64,000 bases of DNA from Gammaproteobacteria bacterium (GTDB taxonomy: Bacteria > Pseudomonadota > Gammaproteobacteria > Steroidobacterales > Steroidobacteraceae), in the NCBI GenBank assembly GCA_020029535.1, contig JAIBJM010000003.1, forward strand, positions 28,796 through 92,795, in the 5' to 3' direction. Both the position numbers and the translations under genes were made by a program. The notes under the pieces are model-generated. The model saw nothing but the letters and a program-made list of their open reading frames with translations, made no database searches and was not told the DNA's origin. Numbering within the stretch: position 1 is the stretch's first letter; each line of letters begins with the position of its first letter. Below are positions 27,826 through 36,054 of the stretch, piece after piece.

Positions 27826-29082
27826 TCACTCGCCGCTCGGAATAAAGAAGCGATCCGGTCCCTTGCTCGACCCAGCCGGCAATGTCTCGTAGACCACCTT
27901 GACGAAGTCCTTGGGGGTCCAGCCGCCGGTGCTCTTGCCCCAGCGTCCGTCGAAATCCCCCGTGACATTCATGGCCATGACTTGCTGCAACGACTTGCCC
28001 CTGTTCTTGTAATACATGATGCGGTTGCGCAGGATCTGAACCATGTAGGTGTAGTGGAGCAGCTCGGCACGGTCCATCAGTCGGCCATGGCCCGGAACGA
28101 TGATGGTGCCGCCTTCTATCGGGCCATTGTGATATCCAGCCGCCATCAAATCCCTGAGATCATGGAGCGCGGTGAGCAACCCGTCGATGGTTCCGCCGTT
28201 CTTTACATCGATGCGGGGATAGGAGCTGGCATTCACCAGATCGCCGACTGCAATCACATCCGAGCGCCGGAATTGCACCAGCAGGTTGCCATCGCTATTG
28301 GCGATGCGCGGTTGATGCAGCGTTACCGCCTCGTCGTTGAAGTACCAGGAGTAGACGCTCTCCTCATGTGCTTCCGACGGCAACAAATCGTCCGGGGTGC
28401 CTGAATCCACCAGATGATTCAGCGTATTCTGGCTGGACATCACCGTGGCGCCAGGCAGGTCGGAAGCGCCCAATGAAATGCCTATGATCTGCTTGCCGCC
28501 TTCGCGGATCACCTTGTTGCCGCCGATATGATCCGGCTCTCCGCTGGTATTGACCACCCAGCGAATGTCATCGTGATCACCCGCGTAGCGGGCGGCGAGC
28601 TTCTTGATGAGCGCGAGCAGTTTCGGCGCCATTTCTGCGGTACCGGTGTCAACCACCAATACCCCGTCGTTGCCGATCTGCACCACAACGTTGGCCCGCT
28701 CGGGCAGACCCACAATCATCCAGACATTGCCCTGCACGTTCCAGGCATGCAGCTCGCCGTCATCGTATTTGCCCTGATCTGCACTGCCGAAATAGAAGTT
28801 GTACCCCCAGGACTGGCGGTAGAAGTCATATTCCCATTGGTTCGAGCGACTGTTCACCGCTCCGTTCGGCAGCACCGATGTAGACGGCGACGTCTGTGCA
28901 GCAGCCGGAAGCGATGCGAGTAACGCACTCGCACCCATCAGCCATCCCACCAGCGTCGATGCCCGCATCGGGCGTCGCACTGACCGACGCACATTGTTCT
29001 TTCTGTTGCCGTCCATTGTCCGCCCCATGCAGGCTGATTGATCGGGTGCCACCTGCGCCAGCGATTTCTGTGTTGCGCTCAT
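27826..29082 (-). CDS. Metallo-beta-lactamase-fold protein with degenerate metal site
   Basis: A 418-aa protein. An alanine-rich leader (ASTLVGWLMGASALLASLPAAAQ, residues 41-63) is probably an export signal, preceded by a basic stretch with paired arginines. MBL-fold elements include VLVVDTGTAEM, VVNTSGEPDHIGGN (residues 177-189), IAVGDLVNASS and IIVPGHG. The canonical HxHxDH has become SxExDH, losing both leading histidines. Starts with ATGA over the upstream gene's stop, so it is co-translated. A start at residue 39 would give a tighter signal peptide. Confidence 0.82.
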   Translation of the reverse strand: MSATQKSLAQVAPDQSACMGRTMDGNRKNNVRRSVRRPMRASTLVGWLMGASALLASLPAAAQTSPSTSVLPNGAVNSRSNQWEYDFYRQSWGYNFYFGSADQGKYDDGELHAWNVQGNVWMIVGLPERANVVVQIGNDGVLVVDTGTAEMAPKLLALIKKLAARYAGDHDDIRWVVNTSGEPDHIGGNKVIREGGKQIIGISLGASDLPGATVMSSQNTLNHLVDSGTPDDLLPSEAHEESVYSWYFNDEAVTLHQPRIANSDGNLLVQFRRSDVIAVGDLVNASSYPRIDVKNGGTIDGLLTALHDLRDLMAAGYHNGPIEGGTIIVPGHGRLMDRAELLHYTYMVQILRNRIMYYKNRGKSLQQVMAMNVTGDFDGRWGKSTGGWTPKDFVKVVYETLPAGSSKGPDRFFIPSGE

Positions 29083-30005
29083 CGCGGCCGCCTCGCGTTC
29101 TCAGCGTTCTGCTCCCGCTCAAGTTTCTCGATGGTCGCCACCGGCGGATTGGGCGGCAGCGTCGCCATCTTGTCCTGGTATTCGGGAAGCAACGTCTCCG
29201 CGCTGCCCAAGGCGGCTTCCATCGGTACGTTATTTTTGACCGCGTAACTCTGTATCACCGCCGTCTGATTGGGCAGCAGCATCGGCAAATCGGCCCGGCT
29301 ACGCGGAACCTCAATCAGCGGGCGGCAGGCAAATGGCAGATTCCGTGGCCAGTTCGTGACCCACTCGAAGGTGGTGCTTCTGACCAGCGGCTCGCTCAGG
29401 TACTCGGGATCGGTGAGTATCCCGATGTGCGTCATCAGATCGCCGTAGCGCATGAAGTACTCATCGAAGACAGCTTCGTCGCTGGTCGGGAGACCGTTGC
29501 GCTTGATCCAGCCGCGCTTGTATTTGGTGGTGTGCACGCGCAGCACATCGCCTGCAATCCAGCGGCCCTTGGAGAAACCGGACCAGGTATGCGCCGCCCA
29601 CTCAGGCGGTTCCGGGCGGTCGTCCATCCAGATATCCCGCTGCGGAAATATCATGTGAGTGCGGAGCGCAACCTGCGCCAGCGTCTGCGGATCCAGTTCC
29701 TCGCGGATGGCGATTGGCCCGGGACCGCGGATGCCGTAGTGCGACAGATGCGGCCGGCATTGCCACTCGGGGAGGGTCACATCCTGCGCATCTCCAGTCT
29801 GGGCGACGGAGCGCGATGCCGCTGTGGTCGGAACGCCGGTGTAGTCGCCCGGTTCGGGACCACCACCTCGGTCTCCGATATCTTCGGTGAAGACCGAATT
29901 CCAGACACCATTCATGATCGATTGCGCGCTGACGGATTGCGAGGCCAAGGCGGTCACCCCGGCGGACAGCAATATCACTAGTGCGCCCGAACAATTCTTA
30001 GCCAT
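29079..30005 (-). CDS. Secreted protein of unknown function, homologous to the gene at 26957
   Basis: A 308-aa protein with signal peptide (MAKNCSGALVILLSAGVTALASQSVSAQ). Conserved features are MNGVWNSVFTED near the mature start, TTKYKRGWIKRNGLP and DPEYLSEPLVRSTTFEW, matching the 26957 gene. No enzyme motif is recognised. It is the first gene of the operon and its start lies 51 bp from operator-like site B. An upstream in-frame start (30050) would add 15 residues before a clear signal peptide, so I prefer 30005. Confidence 0.78.
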   Translation of the reverse strand: MAKNCSGALVILLSAGVTALASQSVSAQSIMNGVWNSVFTEDIGDRGGGPEPGDYTGVPTTAASRSVAQTGDAQDVTLPEWQCRPHLSHYGIRGPGPIAIREELDPQTLAQVALRTHMIFPQRDIWMDDRPEPPEWAAHTWSGFSKGRWIAGDVLRVHTTKYKRGWIKRNGLPTSDEAVFDEYFMRYGDLMTHIGILTDPEYLSEPLVRSTTFEWVTNWPRNLPFACRPLIEVPRSRADLPMLLPNQTAVIQSYAVKNNVPMEAALGSAETLLPEYQDKMATLPPNPPVATIEKLEREQNAENARRPR

Positions 30006-30055
30006 ATTGATGCGCCTGCCGAAGCCCCCGAAAGAGCCGGGAGCATACACGAGCC

Positions 30056-30072
30056 TGTACCTTTCATGTCAA
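30056..30072. promoter_or_regulatory. Operator-like site B (TGTAC-N7-GTCAA) before the 30-kb secreted-protein operon
   Basis: TGTAC, seven bases (ctttcat), GTCAA, then G. It is 51 bases upstream of the 30005 start and next to the TetR gene that ends at 30157. Its CATGTCAAG end matches site D at 42136-42145. Confidence 0.5.
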
Positions 30073-30156
30073 GTTGGCCAAGCCGTGCAAATCATAACTT
30101 GTGTCAAGTCGACGCAAGCGAAAGATCATGCAACGCAGAGTGAATCAGTCACTGTC

Positions 30157-30822
30157 TCACGGCCTCAACGCGGGCAAGCTTCGCTGCGACACCTGACGTG
30201 CCTGTTCGCTTTCCATTCCAAGACCGCGCAGAACAAGGAAGGCGCACTGCTCGGCATAGTCCGCGGGTCGTGAATCAACCATGACCGCCTTGATGGCCAT
30301 GATGGACACACCCAGGAAGTAGTCGCATGCAACTTCCGGATCGATTGCCATGAAGCGACCGGACTGTATCCCCGCTTGGATATCAGCCATGGGATAAGCA
30401 CGCAATTCGTCCCTGAACACCAGGTCTCCGAGGCCCATTCGATAGAACAACCAGCCCCAGACATGGTCGGCCGAAGCCTTGAGGATCGTCATCCGCAGGC
30501 CGGTGGTCAGCCTGTATGCGGGATCGCCATCGAAAGCGTGGGCCTTGCGGATCGTGCGCAGCGGAGCATCGCCGATGTGCTGCCAAAGGGCCCCGACGAG
30601 TTCATCACGGGTCTTGAAATAGTTATAGAAGGTACCGCGGGCCACTCCCGCGCTCTTGATGAAATCATCGATCGTCACCCCCGCCGTTCCACGCTCGGCG
30701 ACAACCCGCGCAGCTGCCGTCAGCAGGCGCTGGCGCGTCATCGCACGCCGCTGGTGACCGATTTCAGCACGACGCGCAGAGGTGCCGCCGGCCAAGAGAC
30801 GTCCTCCTGAACCTTTAGACAA
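30157..30822 (-). CDS. TetR/AcrR-family transcriptional regulator
   Basis: A 221-aa repressor-type protein. The N-terminal helix-turn-helix is MTRQRLLTAAARVVAERGTAGVTIDDFIKSAGVARGTFYNYFKTRDELVGALW (residues ~28-80), followed by an all-helical ligand-binding domain without recognisable specificity. Located between the ACAD-ending operon and the secreted-protein operon, all on the same strand. The operator-like sites in this window (A-D) are plausible targets because one adjoins it, but this is inference; TetR sites are typically palindromic as these are. Confidence 0.88.
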   Translation of the reverse strand: MSKGSGGRLLAGGTSARRAEIGHQRRAMTRQRLLTAAARVVAERGTAGVTIDDFIKSAGVARGTFYNYFKTRDELVGALWQHIGDAPLRTIRKAHAFDGDPAYRLTTGLRMTILKASADHVWGWLFYRMGLGDLVFRDELRAYPMADIQAGIQSGRFMAIDPEVACDYFLGVSIMAIKAVMVDSRPADYAEQCAFLVLRGLGMESEQARQVSQRSLPALRP

Positions 30823-30894
30823 ACCACTCGTTCCGTTCGACGTTCAAGAACCGCATTGCGGATCTAGCGTAGCAGACTCCATCTCCGTTCGGGA

Positions 30895-30919
30895 CTGAGG
30901 CAGGAAGCCCCTGCCTCAG
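30895..30919. terminator. Terminator-like hairpin at the end of the acyl-CoA dehydrogenase gene
   Basis: CTGAGGCAGG pairs perfectly with CCTGCCTCAG (10 bp, 5-base loop) and overlaps the stop codon of the 30916-32706 gene. No T-run follows on the minus strand, so it may be a stability element or weak terminator separating the operon from the TetR gene. Confidence 0.5.
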
Positions 30920-32706
30920 AACCAGGCTTCCCTCATCTCAAACGTGGCGGTATCCGCAGCGTCAAGACGATCCAGCGGTGCGTCGACGCCGGGCAATTCC
31001 CATTTGAAGAAATAGTCGGCCGCGCGCCGCTTCCCCTCGTAGAAGTCGCCGGCCCGGGAATTCACGACTATCAGCTGATCGAGCCACAACCACGCCACGA
31101 CGACGTGCCCAAGAACCTCAAGGTAAACAGAGGCATTCGACAGCGCCCGATCCCGCTCCGGCATCTCGACGAGCATCCTGGTCACCGCTTTGATACGACG
31201 AACCCGCGGTTCGAGTTGCTGCGCGAAGCCGACGAGCGCGGGCAATTGTCCGCAGCGGGCGATAGTCTCGCCGATACGATCCATCAGCAGCTCAAACGCC
31301 CGCCCTCCGGCCATCGCAACCTTGCGGCCAAGCAGATCGAGGCCGTGGATCCCGTGCGTTCCTTCATGAATCTGATTGAGACGGTTGTCGCGGTAGAACT
31401 GCTCGACGTTGTAATCCCGCGTGTATCCGTATCCGCCATGCACCTGAATCGCGAGATCGCAACCCTTGAGGCACCACTGCGAGGGCCAGCTCTTGGCAAT
31501 GGGAGTCAGGATATCGAGCAGCAGCGTGGCGTCACGACAAAGGTCACCCTCCAGCGTGCGCTCATCATCCACAAGGCGGGCGCAGTACAACATCAGCGCA
31601 AGAGAGCCCTCCGCATAACACTTCTGCGCAAGCAGCATCCGGCGAACATCCGGATGCGCGATGATCGGTACCGGCGGGGATGACGGATCCTTGTTCGAAG
31701 GCAGCCGTCCCTGCAGTCGCGTACGCGCATAGTCCAGCGAATGGAGATAGGCCGTGTATCCCAGCGCGGTAGCGGCCAGACCCACGGCGATGCGTGCCTC
31801 ATTCATCATCAGGAACATGCAGGCCAAGCCCTGGTTCACGCCGCCGACCAGCCATCCCTTCGCGCCCGGCTTGCCATCCAACAGAAAGCGACCTTCCCCG
31901 AAATTCAGCAGGCAATTGACGGTGCTGTGTGTGCCCATCTTGTGGTTCAGCCCCGCGAACGCGATGTCGTTGCGCTCTCCCAGGGTGCCATCCGCCGCCA
32001 GCAACCGCCGCGGAACCAGAAACAGCGACAGTCCCTTCACGCCGGGCGGACTGCCGGGAATGCGAGCGAGCACAAGGTGGATGATGTTTTCGCTGGCCTC
32101 GTGCTCGCCGCCCGAGATCCACATCTTGGCGCCGAACAGCCGGTAGGATCCATCGGACTGGGGCTCGGCACGCGTCCGTACTTCCGACAGCCCGGATCCC
32201 GCGCCTGGTTCCGACAAACACATCGTGCCCGAGAAGCGCCCCGCCAGCATGGGGTGCACATAGGAGTCGATCTGCTCGGCACTACCGTAGTGCATGAGCA
32301 GTCCCGCATTCGCCATCGTCAGCAACGGGTAGCAGGCGAAGCCGTAGTTCGCGCCGAGAAACCAGGTGAGACACGTCCGTTCGACTACGACCGGCAACTG
32401 CATGCCTCCCAGGTCGTAGTCCTTGTCGGCGGCGAGCAACCCCGCGGAGGCGAACTCCCGAAGCGCGACAGTCAATTCTTCCAGTGTCTCGACACGCCCG
32501 TTCTGGTACGTCGGCTCCTGTTGATCGCCCTTCTTGTTGAACGGCGCGAAGTAGGTTGTCGCGATCTGTTCGGCGACATCCAGAGCCGCATCCATCGTGT
32601 CCCGGCTGTGTTCGGCATAACGGGCCCGCTCACAAAGCTCGGTCACCTTGAGCCATTCAAACAACAGGAAGTCGATGTCCCGACGGGACAGCACCAATGA
32701 AGACAT
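30916..32706 (-). CDS. Acyl-CoA dehydrogenase (large, FadE/AidB-like)
   Basis: A 596-aa flavoprotein with the usual core (MCLSEPGAGSGLSEVRTRAEP, MWISGGEH) and an extra C-terminal domain typical of the ~600-residue ACADs, in which GGYGYTRDYNVEQFYRDNRLNQIHEGTHGIHGLDLL marks the active-site region. It introduces a trans-2 double bond into an acyl-CoA; the chain length is not readable. Located 41 bp after the E2 gene, probably the last gene of the crotonase-E1-E2 operon. Activity on the product of the upstream ring-opening enzyme is a reasonable guess. Confidence 0.88.
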   Translation of the reverse strand: MSSLVLSRRDIDFLLFEWLKVTELCERARYAEHSRDTMDAALDVAEQIATTYFAPFNKKGDQQEPTYQNGRVETLEELTVALREFASAGLLAADKDYDLGGMQLPVVVERTCLTWFLGANYGFACYPLLTMANAGLLMHYGSAEQIDSYVHPMLAGRFSGTMCLSEPGAGSGLSEVRTRAEPQSDGSYRLFGAKMWISGGEHEASENIIHLVLARIPGSPPGVKGLSLFLVPRRLLAADGTLGERNDIAFAGLNHKMGTHSTVNCLLNFGEGRFLLDGKPGAKGWLVGGVNQGLACMFLMMNEARIAVGLAATALGYTAYLHSLDYARTRLQGRLPSNKDPSSPPVPIIAHPDVRRMLLAQKCYAEGSLALMLYCARLVDDERTLEGDLCRDATLLLDILTPIAKSWPSQWCLKGCDLAIQVHGGYGYTRDYNVEQFYRDNRLNQIHEGTHGIHGLDLLGRKVAMAGGRAFELLMDRIGETIARCGQLPALVGFAQQLEPRVRRIKAVTRMLVEMPERDRALSNASVYLEVLGHVVVAWLWLDQLIVVNSRAGDFYEGKRRAADYFFKWELPGVDAPLDRLDAADTATFEMREAWF

Positions 32707-32747
32707 GCGTAAACCCTAAATCATCAAGTCAGCAATGCAGCGCGCGC

Positions 32748-34016
32748 TCACAGGAGCATCAGTTCGGGGTTGGCAAGCAGGTCCGATATCTTGCGGATGA
32801 AGCGTGCCACCGGTTCCCCGTCCATTGCCCGATGATCGAAAGTGAGTCCGCAGGGCAGCACGGTTCGCACCTCGACCTTGCCGTCGATGACCAGCGGCTT
32901 CTGTATGGTGGACCCCGGCTGGAAATTCACCACGTTCGGCAAATTGAGCAGCGGCGTGGACACCATCCAGGCACCGGGCAGGAAGCCGGCACTGCTGGAA
33001 ATGGTGATGGTTGAATCGGCCATGTCCTGCGGCTTCATGGTCCCGGAACGGGCGCGATCGACCACTTCCCTGATGTCGCGGTCGATTGCCAGCAGTCCCT
33101 TGGCCTGCACATCGCGCACCACTGGCACCACCAGACCCGAGTCGTACTCGCCCTTGCCCGGAAGTGCCACGGCGATGCCGATGTTCACATTCTCCCAAAC
33201 GATGATCTCCCGATCGATCAGGGTCGCGTTGCAGATCGGAACCTCCTGGCAGGCGAGCGCTACCGCACGCGCATAGATGGCGGTGGCGGAAATGCGCGTA
33301 CCCAGCTCCTTCTCACGCCCGAGCAATGTCTCGCGCATGGCAACGAGTTTGGTGACGTCGATCTCGAAGAAGGCGTACGTTTGCGCGGCGGTGGTCTTGG
33401 CTTTGACCATCCGTTCGGCAATGGTGGCGCGCATGCCAGTCAGCGGGATGCGCGCCTTCTCGGCCATATGGCCCGTTGCGATGGTCCGCGCGCCCGCCGG
33501 CGCCGCAGCAGCAGGTTTCGTCTGCAGAGCCTCAAGCACATCGCGACGCACGATTCGCCCCGCCGGACCCGTACCGGTTACCGTCTGCAGCGAGATCCCC
33601 TTGTCTTTGGCAATTTTTTTCGCAAGGCCCGAAACCCGGATTCTTCGACCGCCAGCTTCGTTGCCGCTCGCATCTGCCGCAGCCTGCGGAGCGCTTACGG
33701 ATACAGCGGCCTTCACCGGAGCAGCAACGGCCACCGACGGTGCGCCGGCTCCCGCGGCGATCGAACGGTACTCCGCCTCGGTATCAGCGATCTTCGCAAT
33801 CAACGACTCCACCGGAATCTTGTCACCGCCACTGTTGACGATGATGTGCAGAAAGCCGGTGTAAGGTGCCGGCAGGTCCGTCACCGTCTTTTCGTTCTCG
33901 ATCATCGCCAACGGCTGGTCGCGCTCGATTCGCACGCCTTCTTTGGCCAGCCACTCGGAGATGGAGCCCTCCGACATGCCCATCGACAGCTGGGGCAGGA
34001 TCACTTCGCGAATCAT
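32748..34016 (-). CDS. Dihydrolipoamide acyltransferase, E2 of a 2-oxoacid dehydrogenase-type complex (set 1)
   Basis: A 422-aa E2. The N-terminal lipoyl domain has IENEKTVTDL, with the lipoylated lysine at residue 43; the peripheral subunit-binding domain is around RIRVSGLAKKIAKDKGI; the catalytic domain ends in TFDHRAMDGEPVARFI (HxxxDG active site). It carries acyl groups between E1 and CoA. The ATG at 34016 follows the E1beta stop by 10 bp. A longer open frame upstream is not plausible because it overlaps E1beta. Its substrate could be pyruvate, acetoin or a branched 2-oxoacid/diketone. Confidence 0.9.
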   Translation of the reverse strand: MIREVILPQLSMGMSEGSISEWLAKEGVRIERDQPLAMIENEKTVTDLPAPYTGFLHIIVNSGGDKIPVESLIAKIADTEAEYRSIAAGAGAPSVAVAAPVKAAVSVSAPQAAADASGNEAGGRRIRVSGLAKKIAKDKGISLQTVTGTGPAGRIVRRDVLEALQTKPAAAAPAGARTIATGHMAEKARIPLTGMRATIAERMVKAKTTAAQTYAFFEIDVTKLVAMRETLLGREKELGTRISATAIYARAVALACQEVPICNATLIDREIIVWENVNIGIAVALPGKGEYDSGLVVPVVRDVQAKGLLAIDRDIREVVDRARSGTMKPQDMADSTITISSSAGFLPGAWMVSTPLLNLPNVVNFQPGSTIQKPLVIDGKVEVRTVLPCGLTFDHRAMDGEPVARFIRKISDLLANPELMLL

Positions 34017-34026
34017 GGTTTCATCC

Positions 34027-34998
34027 TCAGCGGCACACGTCCCGAATGGCGGACTCCACCTTTTCGACGGTGGGCATGGTGTAGACGTCCATGTAACCGC
34101 CGGGAATCGGGAAGTTTGGATGGCAGACACGCTTCACTGGCGCATCGAGCAGGTCGTAGCCATGTTCCATGACCTGCGCTGAAATCTCCGCGGAAAATCC
34201 GGCACGCTCGAAGTCCTCGTCCACGATGACCAGGCGCGTGGTCTTTTCCAGCGACTTGAACAACGCGTCCCGATCGAAGGGCTCAAAACTGCGTGCGTCG
34301 ATCACCTCGATGCTGATCTCGTCCTTGAGCTTCTCGGCGGTCTTCAGCGCGGTGTGCACCTGCATCCCCGCGGTGAGCACGGTGACGTCGGTCCCTTCGC
34401 GCTTCACGTCGGCCTTGCCCAGCGGCACCACGTAATCGTCGGTCGGCACATGGCCCTTGAACGACATCATGCTGGTGTGCCACAGAAAGAACACCGGATT
34501 GTTCTCGCGGATGGCCGCCTTCATCAGCCCCTTGGCATCGTAGGGCGTGGATGGCATGCATACCTTGATTCCCGGATGGTGAATCAGCGCACCGTACGGC
34601 AAGGTCGAATGTTCGTTGGCGACGCGCCGGCCAACACCGCAGGTGCCGACGAACACCAGCGGCAGCGGCAACTGGCTGCCGTGCAGGAAGTAGTACTGCG
34701 AAGCCTGCATGAAGACTTCCGAGCCGGCGTAATACGAAAAACCGGCGTACATGAAATCGACGATCGGCCGCAGACCTTCCTGGGCCGCGCCTATGGCCGC
34801 ACCGGCGATAGCCGGTTCCGCCAGCGGAGTATCCACCACACGGTGAGTCCCGAATTCGGGGGTCAGATCCTTGGTGTGCGGGAAGCTGCCGGCCTGGATG
34901 CTCACGCCCATCATGAACACGCGCTCGTCACGGCGCATTTCATCGATGTAGGCCTCGCGGATGGCCTCACACAAAGTCAGTTCTCTGGTATCGGTCAT
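34027..34998 (-). CDS. E1beta subunit, thiamine-diphosphate-dependent dehydrogenase (set 1)
   Basis: A 323-aa transketolase-like beta subunit: LCEAIREAYIDEMRRDERVFMMG at the start, RVVDTPLAEPAIAGAAIGAAQEGLRPIVDFMYAGF in the interface, and VIDARSFEPFDRDALFKSLEKTTRLVIVDEDFERAGF. It pairs with E1alpha (35002-36042), 3 bp upstream. Sequence type is that of acetoin/pyruvate/branched-chain 2-oxoacid E1beta subunits; specificity is not evident. Confidence 0.92.
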   Translation of the reverse strand: MTDTRELTLCEAIREAYIDEMRRDERVFMMGVSIQAGSFPHTKDLTPEFGTHRVVDTPLAEPAIAGAAIGAAQEGLRPIVDFMYAGFSYYAGSEVFMQASQYYFLHGSQLPLPLVFVGTCGVGRRVANEHSTLPYGALIHHPGIKVCMPSTPYDAKGLMKAAIRENNPVFFLWHTSMMSFKGHVPTDDYVVPLGKADVKREGTDVTVLTAGMQVHTALKTAEKLKDEISIEVIDARSFEPFDRDALFKSLEKTTRLVIVDEDFERAGFSAEISAQVMEHGYDLLDAPVKRVCHPNFPIPGGYMDVYTMPTVEKVESAIRDVCR

Positions 34999-35001
34999 GG
35001 G

Positions 35002-36042
35002 TCAGTTTCCCTTCCCGGCATATACTTGGGTGTAGAGCTCTTCGACGGAAGGCATCGCCTTCGGACTCGCTTCGGAGAATTCATCCATGGCATCCGCTTG
35101 CTTGTCCGCTTCGGCCTGCCACTCGGTAAACACCGTTTCGGTCAGCAAGCCCTCCTCGATCAGGCGCGCCGCTGCGATCTTCAACGGATCGCGCGTTGCC
35201 TTCCATTCATCCATCAGCTTCTGGTCACGCTTGACCGGACCTTCATTGTTGAGGTTGCCGACGCTGTGCTCCTGGGCACGGAGCGTCCTGCATTCGATGA
35301 AGATCGGACCCTTGCCGGACCGCGTGTGCGCAATGGCCGCGAGGGCCGTTTCGGCACAGGCGAACAGATCCTGACCATCGACTTTCATCGCCGGAATACC
35401 GTACCCCGCGGCGAGGACGGAAATTTCCTTGCCGGGGAACAGATCCTGCTCACCGCTGTGCTGGGCCATGCCGTTGTTCTCCAGCCAGAACACTACCGGC
35501 AGCTTCCACAAGGCGGATATGAGCAATGCCTCGTGCGCCCGCCCTTCGCCGTACGACCCGTCGCCGGAGCAGTTCATCACCACCTGGTCGGTCTTCTTGT
35601 ACTTCGCCGCGAAGCCGTAACCGACAACCATCGGGAAATTGGCGCCAATATTGCCGGACAAGCCGAATACATGATCCTGGGGGAAAGAAAAGTGGAAGCT
35701 GGACCGCCCCTTGCAACAGCCGGCCTCGCGGCCCATGTGCTCGGCGACGTACAGCTTCACGTCGATTCCCTTGGCCAGCATGTGAGCCAGACCGTGGGCG
35801 CGGTAATGAGGCCACAGGATGTCTTCCTTGCGCAGGAAGGTACCGGCAGCGACTCCGGGAGCCAGAGCGATTCCGCCCTCATGATAAAAACCCACCATCC
35901 TGCCGGCCCTGATGACACGCATCATCATGCGGTCGAGGGCCATCGCCAGCATCAGATTACGGAACAGAAGAATCTTCTGCTCGTCGGTCAGCGGCGATGC
36001 CTTGCCTCTCTTACTGGCCGCGGCTACGGCTGTAGTTTGCAT
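35002..36042 (-). CDS. E1alpha subunit, thiamine-diphosphate-dependent dehydrogenase (set 1)
   Basis: A 346-aa E1alpha with the TPP motif NCSGDGSYGEGRAHEALLISALWKLPVVFWLENN (GDG...NN) and the upstream CCKGRSSFHF loop equivalent to the CKGRGGSMH of acetoin/pyruvate E1. It decarboxylates or cleaves a 2-oxo substrate and passes the acyl group to lipoyl-E2. Lies 12 bp after a beta-diketone-hydrolase-like crotonase. The phosphoserine loop is degenerate relative to mitochondrial E1, as usual in bacteria. Confidence 0.92.
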   Translation of the reverse strand: MQTTAVAAASKRGKASPLTDEQKILLFRNLMLAMALDRMMMRVIRAGRMVGFYHEGGIALAPGVAAGTFLRKEDILWPHYRAHGLAHMLAKGIDVKLYVAEHMGREAGCCKGRSSFHFSFPQDHVFGLSGNIGANFPMVVGYGFAAKYKKTDQVVMNCSGDGSYGEGRAHEALLISALWKLPVVFWLENNGMAQHSGEQDLFPGKEISVLAAGYGIPAMKVDGQDLFACAETALAAIAHTRSGKGPIFIECRTLRAQEHSVGNLNNEGPVKRDQKLMDEWKATRDPLKIAAARLIEEGLLTETVFTEWQAEADKQADAMDEFSEASPKAMPSVEELYTQVYAGKGN

Positions 36043-36054
36043 TTCTGATCTGCC

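Noticed and set aside
34354..36048. Long plus-strand open frame (564 codons) opposite the E1 genes
   Set aside because: Antisense shadow of strongly conserved E1alpha/E1beta genes; the sequence is His/Arg/Gln-rich without a motif.
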